DNA of 64,000 nt from Clostridiales bacterium (GCA_017569285.1 CP069419.1:1054001-1118000), one strand, 5' to 3'; positions 31,827 to 40,480 are shown, numbered from the stretch's first letter. Numbers and translations: made by a program. The notes: a model not told the origin generated them from the sequence alone.

Positions 31827-32462
31827 ATGAAGAGCTATACACCGGAAAAGCTGGTTGCGGTCAGCCGGTATCGGAAGTTTTTCCCCACACTGCCGGAAGA
31901 GATCAGGCAGGATGTCTTCCGGAGGATGAATGCCCTGCTGGAAGAAGAGCGCCGGTACTGTGATAAGGGAAACTATAAGCACATTGCGCAGATCCTGACT
32001 TCCATTGCCCTGTATCAGTCCCTGCAGGCCCACGGCCGGTCCGAAGAGGAAGCGTATCGTATTGTCTCCACGGAAATGTGGAAAGCGCTGACGCCCGGGA
32101 CGTATCAGAAACTGGCCCGGCGCTCCTGGTTCCTGCCGGCCATGAAGAAAATCCTGCCGTTCGGCTTCCGCCATGGTTCCGGGACAGGCTGGAAGTATGA
32201 ATAGCACCTGGATGAGGATCCCAAAGACCGGTTTCATTTTGAATGCCGGGAATGTGTCTACCGGCATATCTTTGAAGAGCAGAACCTGATGAAGCTGGGT
32301 GCCATGTTCTGCCATTCCGATATCATCAATTTCGGCAGCCTCCCCTACACGGATTTCAGGCGGAGCAAAACCCTCTGCCAGGGCGGCGACTGCTGCGATT
32401 TCGATTTTGTCCGTCATTCAACAGACGCCGGAAACGGCTGGGAACGGACCCAAAGCATTTAA
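31827..32462 (+). pseudogene. ATC-hydrolase family gene interrupted by an in-frame TAG
   Basis: The frame runs 125 codons (MKSYTPEKLVAVSRYRKFFP ... GTGWKYE) to TAG at 32202-32204. It continues in the same frame HLDEDPKDRFHFECRECVYR ... QGGDCCDFDFVRHS to TAA at 32460-32462. The joined 211-codon product matches the L-2-amino-thiazoline-4-carboxylate hydrolase family, whose C-terminus has the GGDCCDF motif. One C-to-T change (CAG to TAG) would explain the break. TAG is an ordinary stop elsewhere here (for example the transposase), so recoding is unlikely. Truncated protein would lack the cysteine motif. Confidence 0.75.
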
Positions 32463-32576
32463 GCGGGAAATCATCGTGATATCCTTTTCGGCCTGAAGGA
32501 GGTCAGCCCCTGTTATGATTCCGGCCATAGCAGTCCTGGCCTCGATCTGCACGCTGTTCTGAAAGAAGGAGGAGCC

Positions 32577-33215
32577 ATGAAATACACAGGAATGCCGTTC
32601 GGGATGTGGCTGCTGTTTGGCCGGTCGTTCAGGAAGAGCCTGACGTCCGTCCTGGAATATGACGGGAAGGCCGCCGGGATCATCACAGCGAAAGCCAAAG
32701 GAAAGTACAGGGAAATCATCCGGAAACTGCCCGAATTTGAAAAGGGGGACCGGTTCAGAATGAATGTTGTCAGCTGCGCCATGCTGTGCGCGTTCTTTCT
32801 CAGCATGCCGGAGCGTCCGTCCGTGGATGACGCGGCGGAATACTACCGGGATTCCATGATGACCGGCGCGATGAGGACGTTCTGCCGGCTGAAAGGAAAA
32901 CAGAAATTCTCGGAAAAGGATGTGGCCGGCATGAAGGCCACCGCGGCAATGCGGGCAGCCGACCGAAATCCCTATTCCTGGAACATGGCTTTCCTCCCGT
33001 ATCCCAATGACGGCGGCTATGAAGCCCGGTTCACAAAATGCGGCATCTGCACGCTGATGAAGGAGCTGGGCCTGTATGACCTGACGCCGGCAATGTGCCG
33101 GTTGGATTATACGATGAGTGAAGCCGGCGGCACCGATCATTTTGTCCGAACCTATACCCTGGCGTCCGGCGGTCCGTACTGTGACTGCGGATATCGGAAG
33201 AAAAACACAGCCTGA
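32577..33215 (+). CDS. ATC-hydrolase family protein
   Basis: The protein has 212 residues. AAGGAGGAGCC precedes the ATG. CGICTLMKELGLYDLTPAMCRLDYTMSEAGGTDHFVRT followed by GGPYCDCGYRKK is the L-2-amino-thiazoline-4-carboxylic acid hydrolase domain, with conserved cysteines that may bind a metal. Named members open the thiazoline ring in cysteine synthesis in Pseudomonas. In Clostridia most relatives have no known substrate. It sits 115 bases after a broken paralogue and 30 before an alpha/beta hydrolase. Confidence 0.82.
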   Translation: MKYTGMPFGMWLLFGRSFRKSLTSVLEYDGKAAGIITAKAKGKYREIIRKLPEFEKGDRFRMNVVSCAMLCAFFLSMPERPSVDDAAEYYRDSMMTGAMRTFCRLKGKQKFSEKDVAGMKATAAMRAADRNPYSWNMAFLPYPNDGGYEARFTKCGICTLMKELGLYDLTPAMCRLDYTMSEAGGTDHFVRTYTLASGGPYCDCGYRKKNTA

Positions 33216-33244
33216 CCGCAGTCAGGCACGAGGAGGAAACATTC

Positions 33245-34012
33245 ATGCAGTTTGATGAAATGGGCAGGAAAAACGGAAAAACCCTGATGCTCCTGCCGGG
33301 AACCGCCTGTGATTACCAGACGAATTTCGATGCGGTGCTGGACAGGCTGGCTGCGAAGTACCACCTGATCTGCGTCAACTATGACGGGTTTGACGGCAGC
33401 GGCACGGTATTTCCGGATATCATCACCGTCACCGGGAAGATCGAGGAATACATTCTCCGGAACCATGGCGGGCGGCTGGACGGAGCCATCGGTTCCTCCC
33501 TGGGGAGCACTTTCGTCGGCCAGCTCATCCAGCGGCAGAACGTCCATCTGGATCACGGCATATTCGGCAGCCCGGACCTGGACCAGAGCGGTAAATTCAG
33601 CGCCTGGCTGCAGTCCAAACTGGTCGTGCCGCTGCTCACCGGCTTCACCGGAAGCGAAAAGAAGCGGAAAAAGTCAAAGGAAAAGCTGAAGCGCTTCTTT
33701 GAGATGAGCGATGAGATGGCCGATAAGTTCATCGACTGCTTCGCCCGTTTCAGCCCGGAATCCATCCGGAATGAATACTATACAGACCTGCTCACCTGGC
33801 TGGAAGACGATATCCATGTGGAGCATACCCGGGTGCATTTTATCTATGCCCGGAAAATGGGTGAAAAATACCTGAACCGGTACCGGAAATATTTCCGGAA
33901 CCCGGATATCCGGGAGTTTGATATGCAGCATGAGCAGTGGCTGTTCGGCGGGGAACAGTACACCGGGCCGGTGCTGAAAGCCATTGATGAATTCATGGAA
34001 ATGCCGGTGTAA
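33245..34012 (+). CDS. Alpha/beta hydrolase
   Basis: A 255-residue cytosolic protein. GAGGAGG precedes the ATG. The fold is seen in TLMLLPGTACDYQTNFDAVL (oxyanion region), YHLICVNYDGFDGSG and the nucleophile elbow GAIGSSLGSTF. A basic insertion (SEKKRKKSKEKLKRFF) sits in the lid region. The catalytic histidine may be in FDMQHEQWLF, near the usual place. Substrate unknown. It ends at a perfect terminator ahead of the cob operon. Confidence 0.78.
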   Translation: MQFDEMGRKNGKTLMLLPGTACDYQTNFDAVLDRLAAKYHLICVNYDGFDGSGTVFPDIITVTGKIEEYILRNHGGRLDGAIGSSLGSTFVGQLIQRQNVHLDHGIFGSPDLDQSGKFSAWLQSKLVVPLLTGFTGSEKKRKKSKEKLKRFFEMSDEMADKFIDCFARFSPESIRNEYYTDLLTWLEDDIHVEHTRVHFIYARKMGEKYLNRYRKYFRNPDIREFDMQHEQWLFGGEQYTGPVLKAIDEFMEMPV

Positions 34013-34069
34013 GGGAGGCTGCCCCGGCATTCCTGGATCCATTCTCAGCAGAATTCCATTCAGCATCTT

Positions 34070-34110
34070 ATGATCGTCCTGTGCATAGACAAATTGACGA
34101 TCATTTTTTT
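34070..34110 (+). terminator. Intrinsic terminator before the cob operon
   Basis: ATGATCGTC (34070-34078) pairs perfectly with 34096-34104 and is followed by seven T. It overlaps the -35 box of the next promoter, so the two operons are insulated within about 50 bases. Confidence 0.75.
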
Positions 34111-34122
34111 CCATTGTAAAAT
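34094..34122 (+). promoter_or_regulatory. Promoter of the cob operon
   Basis: TTGACG (34094-34099), 17 bases, TAAAAT (34117-34122), 37 bases before the GTG of cobD. No cobalamin riboswitch can be fitted in this short leader, in contrast to the btu operon. Confidence 0.7.
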
Positions 34123-34158
34123 ATGGCGGTATATGATTGAAAAAGAGGTGGCCGCGCC

Positions 34159-35145
34159 GTGAAACACGGGGGAAATGTCTGGGGTTCGGGGGATCCGTCC
34201 GGATGGGTGGATTTTTCCGCGAACCTTCGTCCGGACGGTCCTCCCCGTTGGGTGCGGGAAGCGGTCTGTGACGCCCAGCGGGATATCCGGTTCTATCCGG
34301 ATCCGGATATGAAGCGTGCCCGGGAAGGTCTTTCAACGTTCCTGGGTATCCCGGCGGACTGTGTGCTGCCGGTTCCCGGCGGAATCGCGGCAATCGATCT
34401 GGCGCTCGGTTTATCCCCCGGCTGTGTTTATATCCAGCCGCCGACCTTCAGCGGGTATGCGGAGCGGGCCAGGGTCCATGGCCGTCCGTTTGAAACCTGG
34501 GCCGGAAAATGCCGCCCGGGTGATACCCTGGTAATCTGCAATCCCAACAATCCGACCGGCAGCGTCCGGAAACCGGCGGAACTGCTCACCCTCCTGGATG
34601 CCTTGTCGGCCGGGGGCGCAGGCCTGCTGGTCGATGAAGCCTTTATTGAATACTGTCCGGAATACAGCCTGCGCGGTTTCCTCCGTCCGGGGCTGATAAT
34701 TGCCGGCTCCCTGTCCAAGATCCTGGGAACACCCGGGATCCGGCTGGGCTATATCTGCGCGGTGCCGGAAACGGTCCGGACCCTGCGGGAGCAGATGTTC
34801 CCCTGGCCGCTGGACGCGTTCGCTTCGGAAATCGCCGCGCGGCTCCCGGAACATGCGGAGGAGATCCGTGCGGACTGCCGGCTGAATGCGGAACGCCGGA
34901 ACGCTTTTGCCGGGCAGCTGCAGGCCCTCGGCGCGGAAGTTTATCCGTCGGAAAGCAATTTCCTGCTGGCTGATTTCCGCCGGAATATGTCCGAAGCGGC
35001 GGAGCAGCTGAAAGCCCGCGGGATCCTGGTCCGGACCTGTGCGTCCTTCGGCCTGCCGGGCAGTTTCTGGCGCCTGGCCGTAAAAAAAGAAGCGGAAAAC
35101 ACCCATCTTGTCAGTGAACTGGAGGAGATCCTGCATGCGCGGTAA
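34159..35145 (+). CDS. cobD: L-threonine-O-3-phosphate decarboxylase
   Basis: A PLP enzyme that makes (R)-1-amino-2-propanol phosphate, the aminopropanol linker of B12 (EC 4.1.1.81). It has 328 residues from a GTG with GAGGTGG upstream. It opens KHGGNVWGSGDPSGWVDFSANLRPDGPP, the characteristic CobD N-terminus. CNPNNPTGS is the fold type I signature. The PLP lysine is in GSLSKILGTPGIRLGY. HisC-type aminotransferases are the nearest relatives, but the operon leaves little doubt. It is the first gene of a nine-gene B12 operon and overlaps cobQ by 11 bases. Confidence 0.92.
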   Translation: MKHGGNVWGSGDPSGWVDFSANLRPDGPPRWVREAVCDAQRDIRFYPDPDMKRAREGLSTFLGIPADCVLPVPGGIAAIDLALGLSPGCVYIQPPTFSGYAERARVHGRPFETWAGKCRPGDTLVICNPNNPTGSVRKPAELLTLLDALSAGGAGLLVDEAFIEYCPEYSLRGFLRPGLIIAGSLSKILGTPGIRLGYICAVPETVRTLREQMFPWPLDAFASEIAARLPEHAEEIRADCRLNAERRNAFAGQLQALGAEVYPSESNFLLADFRRNMSEAAEQLKARGILVRTCASFGLPGSFWRLAVKKEAENTHLVSELEEILHAR

Positions 35146-36664
35146 ATGCCTGATGGTCCAGGGGACCGCCTCATCCGTCGGAAAGAGTGTCCTGTGCAGC
35201 GCCTTCCTCCGCATTATGAAGCAGGACGGCTGGAAGGTCGCCCCGTTCAAGGCGCAGAACATGTCCCTCAATTCCTTTGTCACGCGCAGCGGGCTGGAAA
35301 TGGGCCGTGCCCAGGTGACGCAGGCCCAGGCCGCCGGCATCGAGCCGGAAGCCTGCATGAATCCGGTGCTGCTCAAGCCGACCGGAGACCGCCGCAGCCA
35401 GGTGATCGTCGAGGGGAAAGCCATCGGGAACATGACCGCCATGGAATACCATCAGTACAAACCGGCCCTGCGCAGGCGGATCAAAGAGATTTACGACTTC
35501 CTGGAAGCCAAAGTGGACTGTGTGGTCATTGAGGGCGCCGGAAGCCCCGCGGAGATCAATCTCCGGGAGGGCGACATCGTCAATATGAGCATGGCACAGT
35601 CCGCGGACGCTCCGGTCATCCTCGTGGGGGATATCGACCTCGGCGGCGTGTTCGCCTCCCTCCTGGGAACGGTGATGCTGCTGACGGAAGAGGAGCGGAA
35701 CCGGGTTAAGGGGATCATCATCAACAAGTTCCGGGGAGATGTCAAAATCCTGGAACCCGGTTTAAGGATGCTGGAGGACCGGATCCATATACCCGTCCTC
35801 GGCGTCGTTCCGTGGATGGATGTGGAGCTGGAGGATGAGGACAGCGTCACGGAACGTTTCCGCCGCCAGGGCGGTGCAGGAGATATTGATGTTGCCGTGG
35901 TGAAGCTCCGCCATATTTCCAACTTTACCGATTTCCAGTCCCTGGCCCTTCAGCCGGGCTGCCGCCTGCGTTATGCGGAGAATGCCGGCGATCTGGAAAG
36001 CGCCGACCTCATTGTCCTTCCCGGCACCAAGAATACGATTGAGGACCTGATCGACCTGCGGAACCGCGGGCTGGACCAGGCCGTTATCCGCCATGCGCGC
36101 CGCGGCAGAATGGTCGTCGGTATCTGCGGAGGATACCAGATGCTCGGTAACCGGCTCCGGGATCCGGATCATACGGAATCCGCCGTTCCGGAAGCTGCCG
36201 GGCTTGGTCTGCTGGATATGGATGTGGTTTTTGAAAAGGAAAAGCAGACCGCGCAGGCGGTCGGTGTAATCACCGGTGCTTCCGGATGGACTGCACCCTA
36301 TGCCGGAACGGAGATAGACGGCTATGAAATCCATGCGGGAAAAGTAACGGTCGGACCGGAAGCGGTTCCGTGGCTGCAGATCCGCGGACAGGCGGACGGC
36401 ATCATGAACCGGGAAGGCAATGTGCTCGGCACCCACCTGCACGGCCTGTTTGACGACGGGCAGCTGTTTGCCGCAGTCGCGTCCCAGGTCCGTACACTGC
36501 GCGGAGATTCGGATCCGGCTGCCGCCCCGGTCAGCTTTGAGGAATTCCGGGAAAAGGAATTTGACCGGATTGCGGCCATCGTCCGCAGCAGTGTGGATAT
36601 GGATGCCGTATACCGGATTATTCGCGGGGAGGCAGTTTCATGCGTTTCGGAATCCTTGCGCTGA
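35135..36664 (+). CDS. cobQ: Cobyric acid synthase
   Basis: A glutamine- and ATP-dependent amidase that converts adenosylcobyrinic acid a,c-diamide to cobyric acid (EC 6.3.5.10). It has 509 residues, the family norm. Start at 35135 is set by GGAGGAG inside cobD. The N-terminal synthetase domain has the P-loop GTASSVGKS, then PFKAQNMSLNSFVT. The C-terminal amidotransferase has the cysteine in VVGICGGYQML and the histidine in GTHLHGLF. It overlaps cbiB by 25 bases. Its presence means the cell can act on cobyrinic acid diamide, although no ring-building genes lie here. Confidence 0.96.
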   Translation: MRGKCLMVQGTASSVGKSVLCSAFLRIMKQDGWKVAPFKAQNMSLNSFVTRSGLEMGRAQVTQAQAAGIEPEACMNPVLLKPTGDRRSQVIVEGKAIGNMTAMEYHQYKPALRRRIKEIYDFLEAKVDCVVIEGAGSPAEINLREGDIVNMSMAQSADAPVILVGDIDLGGVFASLLGTVMLLTEEERNRVKGIIINKFRGDVKILEPGLRMLEDRIHIPVLGVVPWMDVELEDEDSVTERFRRQGGAGDIDVAVVKLRHISNFTDFQSLALQPGCRLRYAENAGDLESADLIVLPGTKNTIEDLIDLRNRGLDQAVIRHARRGRMVVGICGGYQMLGNRLRDPDHTESAVPEAAGLGLLDMDVVFEKEKQTAQAVGVITGASGWTAPYAGTEIDGYEIHAGKVTVGPEAVPWLQIRGQADGIMNREGNVLGTHLHGLFDDGQLFAAVASQVRTLRGDSDPAAAPVSFEEFREKEFDRIAAIVRSSVDMDAVYRIIRGEAVSCVSESLR

Positions 36665-37593
36665 TTGCCGGTTTCCTGCTGGATCTGCTGCTGGGAGATC
36701 CGGAATGGCTGTATCATCCGGTCCGGCTGATCGGCAAATATATCTCCTTCGCGGAAAAGCGCCTCCGCGCCCGGGGTGGCAATCTGCGGAAAAGCGCAGT
36801 GCTTCTCACCGCGTCCACCGTCCTGCTGACCATGGCCGCTGCCGCGCTGATCCTGTTCCTGCTCCATCTTGCGGGACAGATTCCCCTTTTCATCGGTATG
36901 GCGCTGATGAACTGGATGGGAATCGCCGTCACCTGCATGGCAAAGGAAGCCGGGGATGTGGAAAAATCGTTTGACCGCGGAATCTATGCTGCCCGGAACC
37001 AGGTTGCGCGCATTGTCGGCCGGGATACCAGCCGACTGGATGAGGAAGAAATCGTGAAGGCCGCGGTGGAAACCGTGGCGGAGAACACCACGGACGGAGT
37101 CATCTCCCCGCTGTTCTGGGCGCTCCTCGGCGGCCCGGTCCTGCTCTGGGGCTTCAAGGCTGCCAATACACTGGATTCCATGGTGGGCTATATGGACGAG
37201 AAATACCGGGATATCGGCTGGAGCAGCGCAAAGCTGGATGATGTGCTGAATTATCTTCCTGCCCGGCTGACCGCCGTGCTGATGACCTGCGCCGCCTTTC
37301 TGGGCGGCCTGGACGGAAAAAACGCCTGGCGTATCGTCCGCCGGGACCACGCTAATCACAAAAGTCCCAACTGCGCGTGGAGTGAAGCGGCCGCCGCCGG
37401 CGCGCTGCATATCCAGCTGGGCGGAACGCATGAATACTTCGGAAAGCCTGTACTGAAGCCGACCATCGGCGACGCGGACCGTCCGGCCGAAAGGAAGGAT
37501 ATCCGCCTGGCCGTCCGACTGCTCTATATTACTGCTTTCCTGATGATGGCCGTCATTGCGGTCATCGGATTACTGTGGGGGATTTGGATATGA
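36640..37593 (+). CDS. cbiB: Adenosylcobinamide-phosphate synthase
   Basis: An integral membrane enzyme that joins aminopropanol phosphate to cobyric acid. It has 317 residues with about five hydrophobic segments. Diagnostic blocks are FLLDLLLGDPEWLYHPVRLIGK at the N-terminus, AVETVAENTTDGVISPLFWALLGG, AANTLDSMVGYMDEKYRDIGW, and RDHANHKSPNCAWSEAAAAGAL. The stop overlaps the ATG of the next gene (ATGA). CobD in the Pseudomonas naming is the same protein. Confidence 0.95.
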   Translation: MRFGILALIAGFLLDLLLGDPEWLYHPVRLIGKYISFAEKRLRARGGNLRKSAVLLTASTVLLTMAAAALILFLLHLAGQIPLFIGMALMNWMGIAVTCMAKEAGDVEKSFDRGIYAARNQVARIVGRDTSRLDEEEIVKAAVETVAENTTDGVISPLFWALLGGPVLLWGFKAANTLDSMVGYMDEKYRDIGWSSAKLDDVLNYLPARLTAVLMTCAAFLGGLDGKNAWRIVRRDHANHKSPNCAWSEAAAAGALHIQLGGTHEYFGKPVLKPTIGDADRPAERKDIRLAVRLLYITAFLMMAVIAVIGLLWGIWI

Positions 37594-37874
37594 ACAGCAC
37601 AGATCACAGCAGCCATTTTTTCCGGAACACGGAATGCGAGCACTTCCCGTGCCATGCAGGCATCTGCGAAGAGGAGTTCAACTGCCTGTTCTGCTACTGC
37701 CCGCTCTATACGCTCGGAAAGCAGTGTGGCGGCAATTTCCATTATACCGAAAAAGGGGTCAAAAGCTGCCGTGACTGCACCTTCCCGCACCGGAAGGAAA
37801 ACTACCGGCAGATCATTGCCCGGTTTGATGAAATCAAGGCCGTTGTCCGGCGGATGGATGGAGAGGAAGAATGA
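37590..37874 (+). CDS. Cysteine-rich small-domain protein of the cob operon
   Basis: A 94-residue cytosolic protein. The start at 37590 overlaps the cbiB stop as ATGA. Nine cysteines occur in spaced pairs: CEHFPCHAG, CEEEFNCLFCYCPLY, CGG and SCRDCTFPH. This is the cysteine-rich small domain found in archaeal and clostridial B12 loci, sometimes fused to CobA-type proteins. Metal or Fe-S binding is likely from the pattern. Its role in B12 synthesis is not established; position between cbiB and cobT suggests that it helps in lower-ligand steps or metal handling. Confidence 0.85.
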   Translation: MNSTDHSSHFFRNTECEHFPCHAGICEEEFNCLFCYCPLYTLGKQCGGNFHYTEKGVKSCRDCTFPHRKENYRQIIARFDEIKAVVRRMDGEEE

Positions 37875-38890
37875 ACGTACAGCAGCAAGCCCGGAAACGG
37901 TGGGACAGCATTGCCAAACCGCTGCATTCCCTCGGGCTCCTGGAAGACCTGGTCGTCCGGATTGCCGGGACACAGGGCACGCCGGACGTTCGCATTGACC
38001 GGCGCTGCGCGCTGGTCTTCTGTGGGGACCACGGGGTAGTCCGGAAGGGCGTCAGCCAGGCTGGCAGCGAAGTCACCGCCCTCGTCGCGAAGTCCATCGC
38101 GGAGGGAACCGGGAACATTAACCTCATGGCATCCTCTGCAAACGCGGACGTGCTGGCTGTCGATATGGGAATGCTGACCCGGGTGCCTGGAACGACGGAC
38201 CGGCATGTGGGAAGCGGTACCGCGGACATCACCGAAGGTCCTGCCATGAGCCGTGAACAGGCGGAAAAAGCGGTCGCGGCCGGAATCGATATGATGAAGA
38301 CCCTCTCGGAACGGGGGTACCGGATCGCCGTCATCGGTGAGATGGGCATCGGCAACACAACGGCCGCCAGCGCCGTCACATCGGTATTGCTCGGCCTGCC
38401 TCCCGAAGAGGTTACAGGCCGCGGCGCGGGGCTTTCCGATGCGGGGCTCCGGCGGAAGATCGCCGCGATCCGCCGGGCCGTTGAGGTCAACCGGCCGGAT
38501 GCGGATGACCCCATGGATGTCCTCGCTAAGCTCGGCGGATTTGAACTGGCCGGGATGGCCGGAGCGTATCTCGGCGGCCTGAAATACCATATTCCGACCA
38601 TTCCGGACGGAATGATTCCCGCGGCATCCGCCCTTCTGGCTTCCCGGATGAATTCCGAAGTCACCGATACCCTGCTGCCCGGTCCGGTCAGCAAAGAGCC
38701 GGCGGACCGCCTGATCCTGGATTCCCTGGGACTGGAACCGGTGATCTGCGCGCAGACGGCGCTGGGGGAAGGAACCGGCGGAATCCTGCTGCTGCCCCTG
38801 CTGGATATGGCGCTGAAGGTTTACAACGGGCCGCATACTTTTGAAGCATTGAAAATGGAGGCGTATTCGCCCCAGGAGGAACTGCCGTGA
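37871..38890 (+). CDS. cobT: Nicotinate-nucleotide:DMB phosphoribosyltransferase
   Basis: The enzyme activates the lower-ligand base to its alpha-riboside phosphate (EC 2.4.2.21). It has 339 residues. Key blocks are FCGDHGVVRKGVSQAG, GEMGIGNTTAASAV, GRGAGLSD, and GEGTGGILLLPLLDMA with the catalytic glutamate. Overlaps of 4 bases on both sides indicate coupling. The base used (dimethylbenzimidazole or another) cannot be told; no bluB or bza genes are seen in the window. Confidence 0.96.
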   Translation: MNVQQQARKRWDSIAKPLHSLGLLEDLVVRIAGTQGTPDVRIDRRCALVFCGDHGVVRKGVSQAGSEVTALVAKSIAEGTGNINLMASSANADVLAVDMGMLTRVPGTTDRHVGSGTADITEGPAMSREQAEKAVAAGIDMMKTLSERGYRIAVIGEMGIGNTTAASAVTSVLLGLPPEEVTGRGAGLSDAGLRRKIAAIRRAVEVNRPDADDPMDVLAKLGGFELAGMAGAYLGGLKYHIPTIPDGMIPAASALLASRMNSEVTDTLLPGPVSKEPADRLILDSLGLEPVICAQTALGEGTGGILLLPLLDMALKVYNGPHTFEALKMEAYSPQEELP

Positions 38891-39417
38891 TTATTCTGGT
38901 CACCGGGGGCAGCGGCTGCGGAAAGTCGACCTGGGCGGAGAAGCTGGTGCAGTCCCTGCTTTCCGGAAAACGGGTATATATCGCCACGATGCAGGTTTAT
39001 GACCGGGAGTCGGAAATCCGGGTGCAGCGGCATCGGGCCCAGCGGGCCGGCCTGGGATTCCGGACCGTTGAATGCGAAAAAGACCTGGCGTCTGCACCGG
39101 TGGAAGACGGAAGCGTCGTGCTGCTGGAGGACCTGGTCAATCTGACCGCCAACGAAATGTTTGACGGCGGCAATCCGGCCCGGATTGTTCCCGCCCTGCA
39201 AGACCTGGCCGCACGGTGCAGCCACCTGGTCATGGTCACCAACGACCTGTTTTCCGACGGCGGGAATTATTCCCCTTCCGTGCAGGAATACCTGCGCTGC
39301 CTGGCGGATATTCACCGGGAGGCAGCCGGGATGGCGGACTGTGTGGTTGAAATGGTTTATTCCATTCCGGTTGTGCTGAAAGGAGAGGTCCCATGCCTGT
39401 GTTCCGTTCCCTGCTGA
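38887..39417 (+). CDS. cobU: Adenosylcobinamide kinase/guanylyltransferase
   Basis: A bifunctional enzyme that phosphorylates adenosylcobinamide and transfers GMP to it. It has 176 residues from a GTG overlapping cobT. The P-loop is GGSGCGKST at residues 7-15. IATMQVYDRESEIRVQRHRAQR contains the histidine that takes GMP (RHRAQR). TNDLFSDGGNYSP matches the typical TNEVG..IVP region only loosely. The usual C-terminal R-x-L-G..NQ.-type end is replaced by DIHREAAGMADCVVEMVYSIPVV. A second CobU-like gene without a P-loop lies downstream. Confidence 0.9.
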   Translation: MIILVTGGSGCGKSTWAEKLVQSLLSGKRVYIATMQVYDRESEIRVQRHRAQRAGLGFRTVECEKDLASAPVEDGSVVLLEDLVNLTANEMFDGGNPARIVPALQDLAARCSHLVMVTNDLFSDGGNYSPSVQEYLRCLADIHREAAGMADCVVEMVYSIPVVLKGEVPCLCSVPC

Positions 39418-40154
39418 TCGCGTTTTCCACCTATTCCCGCATTCCCGTTCCGCAGGTGGAATGGAATGAGGAAAACCGCCGCTGGAGCATGTGCTTCTTC
39501 CCGCTGGTCGGCCTGGTCATCGGCCTGCTGCTGTGGGGCTGGCTGGCCCTGTGCGGCAGCCTGAAGATCGGCCCGTTCCTCCGGGGCGCGGTTTCCGCGA
39601 TAATTCCCCTGCTGCTCACCGGCGGAATCCATATGGACGGCTATATGGATACCATTGATGCCCTGGCCTCCTGGCAGCCGAAGGAAAAGCGCCTGGAGAT
39701 CCTGAAGGACAGCCATGTCGGCGCCTTTGCGGTCATGGGCTGTGCGGGATACCTGCTTCTTTCTGCAGCGCTTTATGCCGAGGCCGCTCCCGCTGACGGG
39801 ATCCGCTTCATCGGCGTGTTCGTGCTGTCCCGGGCGCTCAGCGCCTTTGCGCTGCTGCGGCTGAAGAATGCCCGGAACCAGGGCATGCTGGATGACACGG
39901 CCAAAGCCTCCGGGCAGCATGCGGTCATGCTCAGCTGCGCCGTCTACGCGGCTTTGTGCCTGCTCCTGTGGCTCATCTCCGGCGGCTGGATTGCCCCGCT
40001 CTGCGCGCTGGCGGCAGTGCTTTGCTTCCTGTATTATCAGCATATGGCCTATAAACAGTTCGGCGGAGTCACCGGCGACCTGGCAGGCTGGTTCCTGCAG
40101 GTCACGGAGCTGGTGCTTTCCGCGGTAATCGTGATCGGAGGGAAACTGCTGTGA
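39393..40154 (+). CDS. cobS: Adenosylcobinamide-GDP ribazoletransferase (cobalamin synthase)
   Basis: The membrane enzyme that joins adenosylcobinamide-GDP to alpha-ribazole phosphate. It has 253 residues with several hydrophobic segments. Signature blocks are FSTYSRIPVPQVEWNEENRRWSMCFFPLVGLVIG, GGIHMDGYMDTIDAL (metal-binding aspartates), LKDSHVGAFAVMG and GGVTGDLAGWFLQVTE. The start at 39393 overlaps cobU by 25 bases. It overlaps the next gene by 4. Confidence 0.96.
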   Translation: MPVFRSLLIAFSTYSRIPVPQVEWNEENRRWSMCFFPLVGLVIGLLLWGWLALCGSLKIGPFLRGAVSAIIPLLLTGGIHMDGYMDTIDALASWQPKEKRLEILKDSHVGAFAVMGCAGYLLLSAALYAEAAPADGIRFIGVFVLSRALSAFALLRLKNARNQGMLDDTAKASGQHAVMLSCAVYAALCLLLWLISGGWIAPLCALAAVLCFLYYQHMAYKQFGGVTGDLAGWFLQVTELVLSAVIVIGGKLL

Positions 40155-40480
40155 AACTGTATATCGGCGGGGCATACCAGGGCCAGGAAGAGCTGGCGCG
40201 GCGGGAGAATCCCGGCGCCCCGGTCTTTCCGGATTTCCATGAAACCATCCGCCGGGAGGTCGTGAAAGGCGGTCTGGATCCCCGTGCTTTTGCGGAACAG
40301 TTCTGCCGGGAGCATCCGGATGCAGTGGTTGCCGCGGACGAGGTCGGTGCGGGCGTTGTGCCGTTGGCAGCGGAAGACCGTGCCTTCCGGGAAGCGGTCG
40401 GCCGTGTGCTGTGCGTCATCGCCCGGAATGCCGTTGAAGTCACCCGGTGCGTATGCGGAATCGGGGTGCGGATCAAATGA
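40151..40480 (+). CDS. CobU-like protein without a functional P-loop
   Basis: The protein has 109 residues. MKLYIGGAYQGQEELARREN has the position but not the residues of a P-loop (GGAYQGQEE instead of GGxxxGKS/T). The C-terminal half (VVAADEVGAGVVPLAAEDRA, FREAVGRVLCVIARNAVEVTR, CVCGIGVRIK) is a good CobU C-terminus, better than the one in the upstream cobU. The RHRAQR GMP site is absent. It may act with CobU as a split partner, or be a decayed but retained duplicate. It overlaps cobS and cobC by 4 bases each, so it is translated with them. Confidence 0.75.
   Translation: MKLYIGGAYQGQEELARRENPGAPVFPDFHETIRREVVKGGLDPRAFAEQFCREHPDAVVAADEVGAGVVPLAAEDRAFREAVGRVLCVIARNAVEVTRCVCGIGVRIK

Noticed and set aside
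31827-32462. Pyrrolysine or other recoding of the TAG
   Set aside because: TAG ends other genes here in normal fashion and no recoding signal is visible. A CAG-to-TAG mutation is simpler.
34012-34158. Cobalamin riboswitch before the cob operon
   Set aside because: No B12 box or GCCACTG-type element is present and the leader after the promoter is only about 30 bases.
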